From an uncultured Eubacterium sp. (GTDB taxonomy: Bacteria; Bacillota; Clostridia; Lachnospirales; Lachnospiraceae), in contig URAI01000022.1 in NCBI GenBank assembly GCA_900545725.1, positions 1-30,014 on the forward strand: a stretch of DNA of 30,014 nt. Direction: 5' to 3'. How positions within the stretch are numbered: position 1 is the stretch's first letter; each line of letters opens with the position of its first letter. Both the position numbers and the translations under genes were made by a program. The notes under the pieces were generated by a model, which saw only the letters and a list, made by a program, of their open reading frames with translations, was not told the DNA's origin and did not search any database. This document shows, in pieces, positions 1 through 7,686 of the stretch.

Positions 1-99
1 CCATATGTTTTAAAATTCCCAATACAATCCGCCACTTCCTCGCTACATTTCAAAAGCCTCTGCGCTTGGGGTGACGACCGGGACGTTATGCATCTCTTT
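1..99. other. GC-rich non-coding patch downstream of the kinase gene
   Basis: This stretch is clearly richer in G and C (about half in 41-99) than the AT-rich genes beside it. Read on the minus strand it follows directly after the histidine kinase stop. It offers only a very short ATG frame of 16 codons and a second open frame running off the window edge, neither with a convincing ribosome site. I see no clear intrinsic terminator. Its composition suggests a dispersed repeat or a structured RNA element, but that is inference. Confidence 0.3.
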
Positions 100-1209
100 T
101 TAAAAGCCTGTATTAATACTCTCAGGATATAACATGACAATTATCTCAAAACAGTTATTTTCACTCTTAATCCTTACATCTCCATCATATTTTTCAGCTA
201 TCCTTTTAACACTTAATAAACCTATCCCATGATTTTTATCATCCTGCCTGGTCGTTAAAAGTTCTCCCTTATCCCCTTCAATAAGCCTGCCTTCAAAACG
301 ATTTGAGAATTTAATATAAAATATATCTTTATTGTATTTTGCTTCTACTGTTATCCTTCTTTCTGCCTCATCAAGTTCTTTTACAGCCCTTATTGAATTA
401 TCAAAAAGATTGCCAGCAAGTGCTGCCATATCTGTTGGTTCAATATTAATATTTTCCGGAATAATTATCTTAATATCCGTTTCAATTCCAAGCTTTTTAC
501 ATTGTTCAAGCTTCTTATTAATTATCGCATCAAATTCAAAATTTCCTGTATCATAGACTACGGGATAATCATTGTCTGTTTCCTCATCCTGTGACATATG
601 TGCATTTAAACCATCAAGATATTCTTTCATCTTATTATATTCTCCCTGATTATAAAGCCCTATAAGGACACTTATGTGATTTTTTAAATCATGTCCTAAC
701 GTTTTTACATTATCACTATCATTTCTCAATGTTTCAAGCTGCTGCCTGTATGATGTATTCTGCTGTATTAAACTTTCATTTTCCTGTTTTAAATGCCTGA
801 TTTCAATTAGTTTTGGCAGACTGAATATTACAAGTGTTATAAAGTATGACGCAATATATATCTGCCATAATAATACACTTGCAGGAGTAACGCTGTTAAT
901 TATTCCAAAAATCAATGACGGAACAGACCACATTATCAGCACTGCCTTTACACACTCTTTTAATACAAGCTCATAACTGCTGCAAAGTATAAATATACCA
1001 ATGCCTGTCATTATACATAAAAGACTCATGTTATAACCTGTTATCATTACATTTAATACAAACATAACAAATATTATATCTGTTATGACAGCCCTGAATA
1101 TCCCCTGATTCTTTTTACCCAGAAGCATTTTAAGTCCCACATTAGTTACATAACAGCCAAATATTGCTGATATTATATATATAACATTTAAAATAGCGTC
1201 GACAAACAT
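100..1209 (-). CDS. GHKL sensor histidine kinase (AgrC-like)
   Basis: This 369-residue membrane histidine kinase senses an unknown, probably extracellular, cue and phosphorylates the adjacent LytTR regulator. About six hydrophobic segments fill residues 5-135, followed by a predicted coiled coil (137-170). The phospho-acceptor motif GHDLKNH puts the histidine at residue 173. The N-box is NLFDNS (267-272) and the G-box GIGL (328-331), the layout of GHKL/HATPase_c_5 kinases such as AgrC and ComD. Its start lies inside the end of the regulator gene (22-nt overlap), implying translational coupling. It is the last gene of the 12-gene operon. The ligand cannot be read from the sequence. Confidence 0.93.
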   Translation of the reverse strand: MFVDAILNVIYIISAIFGCYVTNVGLKMLLGKKNQGIFRAVITDIIFVMFVLNVMITGYNMSLLCIMTGIGIFILCSSYELVLKECVKAVLIMWSVPSLIFGIINSVTPASVLLWQIYIASYFITLVIFSLPKLIEIRHLKQENESLIQQNTSYRQQLETLRNDSDNVKTLGHDLKNHISVLIGLYNQGEYNKMKEYLDGLNAHMSQDEETDNDYPVVYDTGNFEFDAIINKKLEQCKKLGIETDIKIIIPENINIEPTDMAALAGNLFDNSIRAVKELDEAERRITVEAKYNKDIFYIKFSNRFEGRLIEGDKGELLTTRQDDKNHGIGLLSVKRIAEKYDGDVRIKSENNCFEIIVMLYPESINTGF

Positions 1210-1898
1210 CTGTCCCTTACTTCATCCCTTCTGTTCCTGCTTATAGGAAGCTCTTCTCCATTTAACATGATAAGCACATTGTTGTGAAAACTCTGTACCT
1301 GATTAAGATTAACAAGATATGAGCGGTGTATAAATACAAAATCATCCGCACACAGTCTGTTATATACCTCTTCTATACCGCCATAAAATTCAAAGGTTTC
1401 TTGCTCCGTATGTACATATATCTTTCTTTTTATGACTTCAAAATATATGATATTTCTTATCTGTATTCTATATACAATTCCTTTATTATTAAATGAAAAT
1501 GTTCTGCTTCCATTACTTATACAGCTATATGCCTTTTTCATAACCTCTAATACTTCCTGGGATTTTACAGGCTTAATCAGAAAATCCATCGGCTGTAATT
1601 TAAAAAGCTTCATAGCATAACGGCTCTCAGAGGATACATAGACAAGCTGTGTAACATTGTCTTCAAGCTTATTTCTTATAAGCCTTCCAACATCTATCCC
1701 ATCAATCTCAGGCATCATAATATCCATAAATATAATATCAAACTGTTTTCCATCCAAAAGCTCCTTACACAGCGTCTTTGCCTTGACATATTCTTTTATT
1801 TCTATCTCCTCATTAAAGAACTTTTCAGTTCCATATATCTCATATTTTAACTCATCTATAAAGCTCTGTTCATCATCACAGATTGCTATATTAATCAA
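1188..1898 (-). CDS. LytTR-family response regulator (AgrA-like)
   Basis: This 236-residue DNA-binding response regulator is the partner of the overlapping GHKL kinase. The receiver domain occupies roughly residues 1-118, with acidic pair D8/D9, phospho-acceptor D59 in FMDIMMPEIDG, and the conserved lysine K109 in LIKPV. A LytTR DNA-binding domain follows (about 138-234), including FIHRSYLVNL. The start is a TTG at 1898 preceded by GAGGT at 7-nt spacing. LytTR proteins bind two short direct repeats about 21 bp apart, and exactly such a pair lies upstream of the first gene of this operon (10089-10124). I therefore infer that it activates its own operon. Confidence 0.94.
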   Translation of the reverse strand: MINIAICDDEQSFIDELKYEIYGTEKFFNEEIEIKEYVKAKTLCKELLDGKQFDIIFMDIMMPEIDGIDVGRLIRNKLEDNVTQLVYVSSESRYAMKLFKLQPMDFLIKPVKSQEVLEVMKKAYSCISNGSRTFSFNNKGIVYRIQIRNIIYFEVIKRKIYVHTEQETFEFYGGIEEVYNRLCADDFVFIHRSYLVNLNQVQSFHNNVLIMLNGEELPISRNRRDEVRDRCLSTLF

Positions 1899-1942
1899 GC
1901 CGTTACCTCATTTCTGTATTAAATTCATACTAATGATATTTA

Positions 1943-2833
1943 TTAATCGAGTATATTCTTCCGTCTCATTATAAATATATCCGCAATCACACATACAATA
2001 ATTAATATAATATCATAAAATACTATACTTTTCACATCAAATCCGCCATCCATAAAATATGAAAATCTCTGAACCATACAGCCGCCTGCCGGCAGCCACA
2101 TCGTCTTATAAAATACAGAAAAAATATATATTCCGATTGAAACCACAAACGCTGCAATCTCATTTACTGCAAGTGAAATCATAATCTGTATCTGTGCAAC
2201 AGCAATTGCACTAAGACATGGAAGCATTACCATAATTAAAATCACATTAAATCCGGTTATATTAAGGTCTGCCCTGTCTATTCCCATAATACTTTTACAG
2301 GTCTGTATACCAAGTGTAACTTCTTTATTGCTAAAAATCCAACCTGTAAAGGCAGTTATTATATATACGAAGGCTATAGCTAACATGTTACATATAAGCT
2401 TGCTTAATATCCACGCCGGGCGTGATTTTGTCCGTACAATTGTTGTATAATTTCCATTTTTAAATAAAAACTTACCTGTCATAAAAGACAAAATAACTGC
2501 CATTCCTATAAACATCACAGGAATTTCGATTTTTGTATTGCTGTTTAACTCACGCTTTGTAATCTTATCCATTCCCCTGAACATATAGAGCTGATAATCT
2601 GCTATTCCTGCCCCCTTATAATTATCATATTCCGAGAAATCAATATCAGAATAAGCATCTTTTAGCTCTTGTCTGCTCTCAATAAACTTCATATTTTCAT
2701 AATTATTATGCACTTTACCTTTAAAGTACATACAGCCTATAACAGCAAGCACAACAGTAAATATAAACATAAGGTAATTACATCTGATTGTATTTTTAAA
2801 ATCATATTTAAAAAGTCTAATATATCTTTTCAC
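1943..2833 (-). CDS. ABC-2 type permease subunit, paralog 1
   Basis: This is an integral membrane protein of about 296 residues with six predicted membrane helices, the usual size and layout of ABC-2 permeases. A helix pair is followed by a cytosolic stretch reading TTIVRTKSRPAW and then more helices. The related motif recurs in the other permeases of this operon. The frame stays open to a GTG at 2851 with an ATG at 2845. I prefer the GTG at 2833 because GGGGAG lies just upstream of it and the product then begins VKRYIRLF, like other ABC-2 subunits. It presumably pairs with the single ATPase at 4635-5273. The substrate is unknown. Confidence 0.82.
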   Translation of the reverse strand: MKRYIRLFKYDFKNTIRCNYLMFIFTVVLAVIGCMYFKGKVHNNYENMKFIESRQELKDAYSDIDFSEYDNYKGAGIADYQLYMFRGMDKITKRELNSNTKIEIPVMFIGMAVILSFMTGKFLFKNGNYTTIVRTKSRPAWILSKLICNMLAIAFVYIITAFTGWIFSNKEVTLGIQTCKSIMGIDRADLNITGFNVILIMVMLPCLSAIAVAQIQIMISLAVNEIAAFVVSIGIYIFSVFYKTMWLPAGGCMVQRFSYFMDGGFDVKSIVFYDIILIIVCVIADIFIMRRKNILD

Positions 2834-2860
2834 ACTACTCCCCATTTCCACATACGCATT

Positions 2861-3670
2861 TTATATAAAGTTTTTCTTTCTGGTAATTATTCCTGATATT
2901 ACAAACATTACCACTATTATAACTAACTGGCAGGTTAATACATGTACTAACCTGTCAGGATATATAAGCTCTCTGTAATACTCATGCTCAAAAAGCTTAA
3001 TACCCGTAAAATCACACAGCTTATATACCCATGCTATTCCGAGTTTTCTTATAAATGCAAGCGGCATACATATGCAGAATGTCACAAGAACACCAATATA
3101 TTTTTTATTAAATATCCACCATAATATATTAGTAAAAGTCACAAATATAAATACCCACAATGAATTGATTACTACTGCCGCAATCACAGCCGGTATAAAT
3201 CTGAAATTATCAGCGATTGAAGGATTCCACACATCGGCTGCAATATACAGATACGAACACTGTATAACCTGCCCGTCACGCTCTATGTATTCTGGCCATG
3301 ATAATCTGCCATTTAGCATATATGCCATGCAAAATGATATAAGCATTGATATTATTATAGTAACAATACTTAATACCAAAAGCAGTCTCTCCTGCCTGAG
3401 CCACAGCTTAAAACGGCTGTTCATTCTTACTATACATATATTCCTTGATATTTCATCATGCATTGCTCCCCATATACTAATCATAATTATTGGAAAGAAG
3501 CCGATTATCAGCATTTTATATACACCCCATACAAATATTCCATCATAGGCACAGCTATCAATTCCATTACCATGTATTCCTTCACGGTTAAACATAAATA
3601 AATCGACTGCAATTACAGATATAATAACAAATGCAAAATATATATTAAGTCTTTTCTTATCAATAAGCAT
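2861..3670 (-). CDS. ABC-2 type permease-like membrane protein, paralog 2
   Basis: This is a membrane protein of about 269 residues with six predicted helices. The frame is open to an ATG at 3721, but the ATG at 3670 has GGAG followed by TAGAT directly upstream, the same ribosome site style as neighbouring genes, so I start there. It is paralogous to the next gene upstream. Both have a first helix, an extracellular loop ending in (Y/W)DG(I/V)FV, a second helix, then a cytosolic motif of the type RMNSRFKLW. It is inferred to be one of several membrane partners of the operon's only ATPase. No family name beyond ABC-2-like is claimed. Confidence 0.8.
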   Translation of the reverse strand: MLIDKKRLNIYFAFVIISVIAVDLFMFNREGIHGNGIDSCAYDGIFVWGVYKMLIIGFFPIIMISIWGAMHDEISRNICIVRMNSRFKLWLRQERLLLVLSIVTIIISMLISFCMAYMLNGRLSWPEYIERDGQVIQCSYLYIAADVWNPSIADNFRFIPAVIAAVVINSLWVFIFVTFTNILWWIFNKKYIGVLVTFCICMPLAFIRKLGIAWVYKLCDFTGIKLFEHEYYRELIYPDRLVHVLTCQLVIIVVMFVISGIITRKKNFI

Positions 3671-3736
3671 ATCTACTCCATTTCTATTGATATCCATCTT
3701 ATATAAAATCCTACTGCTCATTTTTTAGCAGAAGCA

Positions 3737-4486
3737 CTATTTGTAAAAGTTCTTCCCTGGTAAAAAAAATCTTGCAAGAATCTCTATAAGTGTTATCACC
3801 ATTATAAATATCAGGACATCCTCAATAATTCTTTGTGAATTTAAAAGCTCTGAATAATACATGCCCCCCTCCGGCTTGTAATGATACAGATTATTATATT
3901 TTGTCATTCTTGATGGAATAACCCCCATTATAATTACTGATAACACTGATATTATCTGGTTATCTGTTATCCAGTATATAAACTGTGCAAGCAATAATTT
4001 TATAAATAAATCCGTTGTATTTATAAATATTGACATTATAAGCATTAATAAAATATTAGTATCAGGGACATTCATTCCCAGCAGCATAAATTCCCCTCTA
4101 ATTATGCTGTAATATGAAACAAGCTGTGTGTTTCCCGTCTTAATTAATACTGTAACTGCTGATATAAACATCATAATCAGAACAGACGTTAATGCTATCA
4201 TAAATGCACGTATCATTCCCCTATTCCAAAGCTTAAGTCTGTCTGTCATATGAGTTATATATACCGGAGTAAAATCTTGCCGCATATTATATAATATTCC
4301 ATAAATAAGCACCAGCGGAACAACCATAGACCTTACAAAACCTGAAGCTGAATATACAAAGACACCGTCCCATATACCCGCTTCAAAGCCATTCATATAT
4401 GCCGTCCTTACCCATGAAAGGTTCTGAAATACACACAAAACAGCAATAATTATATACATAATCTGATAAACATACCTTTTTTTCAT
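3737..4486 (-). CDS. ABC-2 type permease-like membrane protein, paralog 3
   Basis: This 249-residue membrane protein has six predicted helices and is the closest relative of the gene downstream of it. The shared features are WDGVFVYSASG after the first loop and HMTDRLKLWNRG in the cytosolic stretch between helices 2 and 3. The ATG follows GAGGAGTAGCG, a good ribosome site. Upstream it is separated from the ATPase gene by a 145-nt structured GC-rich element, the only sizeable gap inside this otherwise tightly packed operon. It is likely a transporter subunit with unknown substrate. Confidence 0.82.
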   Translation of the reverse strand: MKKRYVYQIMYIIIAVLCVFQNLSWVRTAYMNGFEAGIWDGVFVYSASGFVRSMVVPLVLIYGILYNMRQDFTPVYITHMTDRLKLWNRGMIRAFMIALTSVLIMMFISAVTVLIKTGNTQLVSYYSIIRGEFMLLGMNVPDTNILLMLIMSIFINTTDLFIKLLLAQFIYWITDNQIISVLSVIIMGVIPSRMTKYNNLYHYKPEGGMYYSELLNSQRIIEDVLIFIMVITLIEILARFFLPGKNFYK

Positions 4487-4489
4487 ACG

Positions 4490-4642
4490 CTACTCCTCAT
4501 TCCGCAGGCATTTCTAATGCCGGAGGAATCGCGGGCCAAATATCAGATTTGGCTCTGCGATAAAGGCTACTTTGTGACGCCTGCGGCACAAATAGCCGTG
4601 TGACAAAATCAGCACATCAGTGTGATTTTTCACACTACTCCT
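4490..4642. repeat. GC-rich multi-hairpin intergenic element flanked by 8-bp direct repeats
   Basis: In the minus-strand transcript this stretch can fold into several hairpins. GTGTGA pairs with TCACAC. GGCTA-TTTGTG pairs with CACAAAGTAGCC. GCCAAAT pairs with ATTTGGC around a 5-nt loop. GGCATT pairs with AATGCC. The sequence AGGAGTAG occurs exactly at both edges (minus strand, 4642-4635 and 4497-4490): once at the ATPase stop codon and once as the ribosome site of the next gene. This looks like insertion of a small palindromic element with duplication of its target. The element is far more GC-rich than its neighbours. A 39-codon GTG frame inside it is probably spurious. Confidence 0.55.
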
Positions 4643-5273
4643 GACGTCCAATAAGCTTGCCTTCGGACATTATATATATTTCATCAGAAAGATAATTAAG
4701 CTCGTCTGCATCATGGCATGCCAGAATTATTAATGCTCCCCTTTCCTTATTTTCCTGTAAGATTGTTCTTACAACCTCTTTTCCTGCCTCATCAAGAGCA
4801 TTTACCGGTTCATCTAATATAATAAGGTCAGGCTCTTCCATAATTGCACATGCTATTCCTAACTTCTGCTTCATACCTAATGAGTATTTCTTAAATGTTC
4901 TTTTATCATCAGGGTCTAATCCCACCTTCTTTATGGCATCCCTTATCTTGTCATCGCCTATTTTTTTCTGTATATCTGCTATCATCTTAAGGTTTTTAAA
5001 ACCTGTATAGCTGTTAATAAATGCCGGATATTCTATTAGAAGTCCTATACTTGACGGAAATGATATATCCTTTCCTATTGCCTGTCCATCAATCTTTACA
5101 CAGCCGCTCGTCGGAAGTATCAGCCCGCTTATCGCTCTCATAAGCATTGTCTTACCACAGCCGTTATGTCCCCTTAAACCATATACCTTACCACTCTCCA
5201 TATTAAGTGAAATGTCACTTAATACTGTTGCGCCTTTAATTGTCTTTGTATAATTTTCTATTTCTACTCTCAT
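4635..5273 (-). CDS. ABC transporter ATP-binding protein with E-loop (lantibiotic-immunity/bacitracin type)
   Basis: This is a 212-residue ABC ATPase and the only one in the operon. The Walker A is GHNGCGKT (35-42), the signature SLGMKQ (131-136), Walker B LIILDEP (150-156) and the switch histidine is in ACHD (186-188). At the position of the usual Q-loop glutamine it reads GLLIEYPAF with E81. A glutamate there (E-loop) is characteristic of LanF-type lantibiotic immunity ATPases and relatives such as BcrA. The frame opens at a TTG at 5279, but AGAGGG spaced 8 nt from the ATG at 5273 favours the latter. It should energise the surrounding ABC-2 permeases. Confidence 0.93.
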   Translation of the reverse strand: MRVEIENYTKTIKGATVLSDISLNMESGKVYGLRGHNGCGKTMLMRAISGLILPTSGCVKIDGQAIGKDISFPSSIGLLIEYPAFINSYTGFKNLKMIADIQKKIGDDKIRDAIKKVGLDPDDKRTFKKYSLGMKQKLGIACAIMEEPDLIILDEPVNALDEAGKEVVRTILQENKERGALIILACHDADELNYLSDEIYIMSEGKLIGRQE

Positions 5274-5295
5274 ATCCAATACCCTCTAAATACAT

Positions 5296-5928
5296 TTATT
5301 TACTGTCAATTGTTATATTCATCTTCTGATAATTACCCATTTTAAAGTTTTCTATTGCGCATTTTGTATATTTTATTTTTGAAATATATGCACACTTTAC
5401 TTCTGCTTTTTCATGCGGCTTAATATCAACTGTTGCCATTTTACCATCTGTATTGCCATTTAGTACGGATGAATAATATATATGCTTGGAAAATGCATTT
5501 GAATATATGCCGTCTGTAAGTGATATTCCTGTTGTCATATTAAATTTCTGATCTTCCTGTGTAGTATTTTCCACTTCAGCATCAAGCACAATTATGTAAT
5601 AATCATCATCCGGCTGCTTAGAGGCAAACGCATAATTTTTATGTTCTTCAATAAATTTTTCTTCACTTACAATATTATTTTCTTCAAGATATTCTGCCCA
5701 CTCAGAACTGCTATACTGCTTACAGCTTTTCACATAAATATTATTAGTATCATTTTTAATGCCTTCTGACCGGCTCACAATATTAATCTTTGTCGATGGA
5801 AATATACCTGAATTGATATATATAATTCTTCCTGTTACAAGTACAGCAATTATAAATATAGCCACCACTGCAATTATATTTTTTATATTTTTACTTCTCC
5901 CCCAAATATTATTATCTACATTCCCCAT
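5296..5928 (-). CDS. Membrane-anchored extracytoplasmic protein, unknown function
   Basis: This 210-residue protein has a short basic N-terminus, one hydrophobic segment (about 17-35), then an outward-facing domain. The domain contains a predicted beta-rich core with VLDAEVENTTQED followed by a proline/histidine-rich turn (DIKPHEKAEV). That pattern recalls DUF4352/DUF5028-type immunoglobulin-like domains, but I do not assign a family firmly. It starts 2 nt after the stop of the upstream permease, with AAGGATG as ribosome site, so the two are translationally linked. Architecturally it resembles the three larger anchored paralogs at 6808-9491. It may be an accessory or immunity-type protein of the transporter. 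Confidence 0.78.
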   Translation of the reverse strand: MGNVDNNIWGRSKNIKNIIAVVAIFIIAVLVTGRIIYINSGIFPSTKINIVSRSEGIKNDTNNIYVKSCKQYSSSEWAEYLEENNIVSEEKFIEEHKNYAFASKQPDDDYYIIVLDAEVENTTQEDQKFNMTTGISLTDGIYSNAFSKHIYYSSVLNGNTDGKMATVDIKPHEKAEVKCAYISKIKYTKCAIENFKMGNYQKMNITIDSK

Positions 5929-5930
5929 AA

Positions 5931-6785
5931 TTAAATCACATCCTTCTTTGACCTTATTAAAAAGCTTAATGCCGCCGCTGTTAATATTATAAGCTGTATT
6001 ACAATTGCCACTACTCCGTCTTTATAAAAATATGTAAGCTTAGATGCCCATAAAAGTGAACTGTGTCCCATATTTGTACAATAAGTAAATATTACATGTA
6101 ATGAAAAATACATAATAAATGGTACTAACAGAATTACAAATATGTTATCTACAAAGTATACAAAAGTCATGCATAGACAATTAAACAGTCCTGCCACTAT
6201 AAATGAAAACGCAAAATAAATGATAAGATATATTACCGGATGTGTATAAAATAAATCAGCAAATACGTTTTCAGTTCCTACAGGAAAATAATGTGTCGAA
6301 TATATCGGTGTTCCCCACGGAAGCACACACATGCACATTAACAGATTAAAAAATACAGGCACTACAGCCACGGTTCCCCCACTTACGAATGCTGTAATAA
6401 GCTTTGCAAGATAATAGCTGCTCTTCTTAACCCTTGCTGTTATCTGATTGACCAGACCGCTCTTTACATCTGTTAAATATGTAGCTCCATAAGGAATAGC
6501 TGCGAGTACCGGAACAATTACGGCAAACAGATATGAAAATACATTATTTGCCGCCTTAGTTCCCATCCATATATACAGCGACACGTCCATAAGATTGATT
6601 TTGGAAGTTGCCATAACTCCATAATCTGTGCCGTTAAGATATTCATAATCCCACAGCTTTGCTATATCCATTGCGTTAGACGTAAAAAATACCCCTGCTG
6701 CCATAATGCAGCCTGCAAGCAGCACGCAGTAAAATAATTTATTGCAGAACGCTCTCCTTAACTCTATTTTTAAAATTGATTTCAC
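5931..6785 (-). CDS. ABC-2 type permease subunit, paralog 4
   Basis: This 284-residue membrane protein has a typical ABC-2 plan: N-terminal amphipathic stretch (SILKIELRRAFCN), a first helix, a long loop (about 35-85), then five further helices. Between helices 2 and 3 it carries QITARVKKSSYYLAK, equivalent to the motif seen in the three permeases farther downstream. The start is a GTG at 6785 with AAAAGGAG spaced 8 nt. It lies between anchored-protein genes and next to the ATPase cluster, which suggests it forms part of the same transporter. Substrate unknown. Confidence 0.85.
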   Translation of the reverse strand: MKSILKIELRRAFCNKLFYCVLLAGCIMAAGVFFTSNAMDIAKLWDYEYLNGTDYGVMATSKINLMDVSLYIWMGTKAANNVFSYLFAVIVPVLAAIPYGATYLTDVKSGLVNQITARVKKSSYYLAKLITAFVSGGTVAVVPVFFNLLMCMCVLPWGTPIYSTHYFPVGTENVFADLFYTHPVIYLIIYFAFSFIVAGLFNCLCMTFVYFVDNIFVILLVPFIMYFSLHVIFTYCTNMGHSSLLWASKLTYFYKDGVVAIVIQLIILTAAALSFLIRSKKDVI

Positions 6786-6807
6786 TTTATCAGCTCCTTT
6801 TTATATA

Positions 6808-7686
6808 TTATTCCGTAACTCTATTTTCGGGATATAGATAAATAACAAACGCATATGGCATATAATTAACACTTCCATTCATTCTCTGCTTCATATATCC
6901 TTCACATCCATAGGCAAGATTACCTGCTCCAATCCAGTCCTCATCAACCTTATAATATTCATAATATGTTATGGCTTCTTTAGGTGGTAATTCAACAAGT
7001 GTTGTTGCACCATCGCCCTCCTCACATGGTAATACTCCTATCGTATCAATTACTCCATTCTTAGGGTCATCATTCGGTCCTTTATAACGTTTATAAAATG
7101 TATAGTCACTGTTATACTCAACCTCCATATAATGATCATCAGGAAAATTATTTTCATATGAATGATTTTCTCTTCTTAACCCGATAAGATAACTTGGCAC
7201 TTCAAAATACACATTTTTATCTGACGTATTTCTTGCCTCAACCGTTAATTTAATACAGGTCTTTCCATCTTCAACTACTTCACCTTTATATGTATCAAGT
7301 ACTTCCATGTTTTTTACATTAACCACCGGATAAATTGTCTCTGATTTATATTCATATCTGTTTTCCCACTGCTGTGACGGGTCACACAAGCCATGTCGGA
7401 AACCCTCAATCATAAACCTAACATCCTCATCTATATTTTTCACAAAGTACTTTTCAAATAACTCCCGTTTCATATTGTCCTTATAATACTTAAATATCTC
7501 ATTTAATTCCTTCTCATCATCCCCCTGTGCATCAAGCACCTCCTGCGGTACTGTACTCTCCTGCTGTGGCTGTGCTTTTTCAACCTTGCCTTTATTTTTT
7601 ATTTCATATACTGCAAAAATTGAAAATGATATGACCATAAGCATTATCAGTGATATGTTTATTATTTTCTTTTTTGTAATCTTCAT
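6808..7686 (-). CDS. Membrane-anchored extracytoplasmic protein, tandem paralog A
   Basis: This 292-residue protein has one N-terminal membrane anchor (about residues 8-27) and a large acidic outer domain. The first 60 or so residues are identical to those of the next paralog apart from one change (Pro to Leu). A linker rich in Gln, Glu and Ser leads to a helical segment (FKYYKDNMKRELFEK) and then a beta-rich core with IKLTVEARNTSDKNVYFEV. The C-terminus carries YYEYYKVDEDWIG and RMNGSVNY motifs shared by all three paralogs. Ribosome site AAGG precedes the ATG. No enzymatic motif is visible. A binding or shielding role for a cell-surface ligand is speculation. Confidence 0.82.
   Translation of the reverse strand: MKITKKKIINISLIMLMVISFSIFAVYEIKNKGKVEKAQPQQESTVPQEVLDAQGDDEKELNEIFKYYKDNMKRELFEKYFVKNIDEDVRFMIEGFRHGLCDPSQQWENRYEYKSETIYPVVNVKNMEVLDTYKGEVVEDGKTCIKLTVEARNTSDKNVYFEVPSYLIGLRRENHSYENNFPDDHYMEVEYNSDYTFYKRYKGPNDDPKNGVIDTIGVLPCEEGDGATTLVELPPKEAITYYEYYKVDEDWIGAGNLAYGCEGYMKQRMNGSVNYMPYAFVIYLYPENRVTE

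Noticed and set aside
4498..4634. 39-codon GTG open frame inside the GC-rich element
   Set aside because: It is a translation of hairpin DNA with no protein-like character. The element itself is the better explanation.
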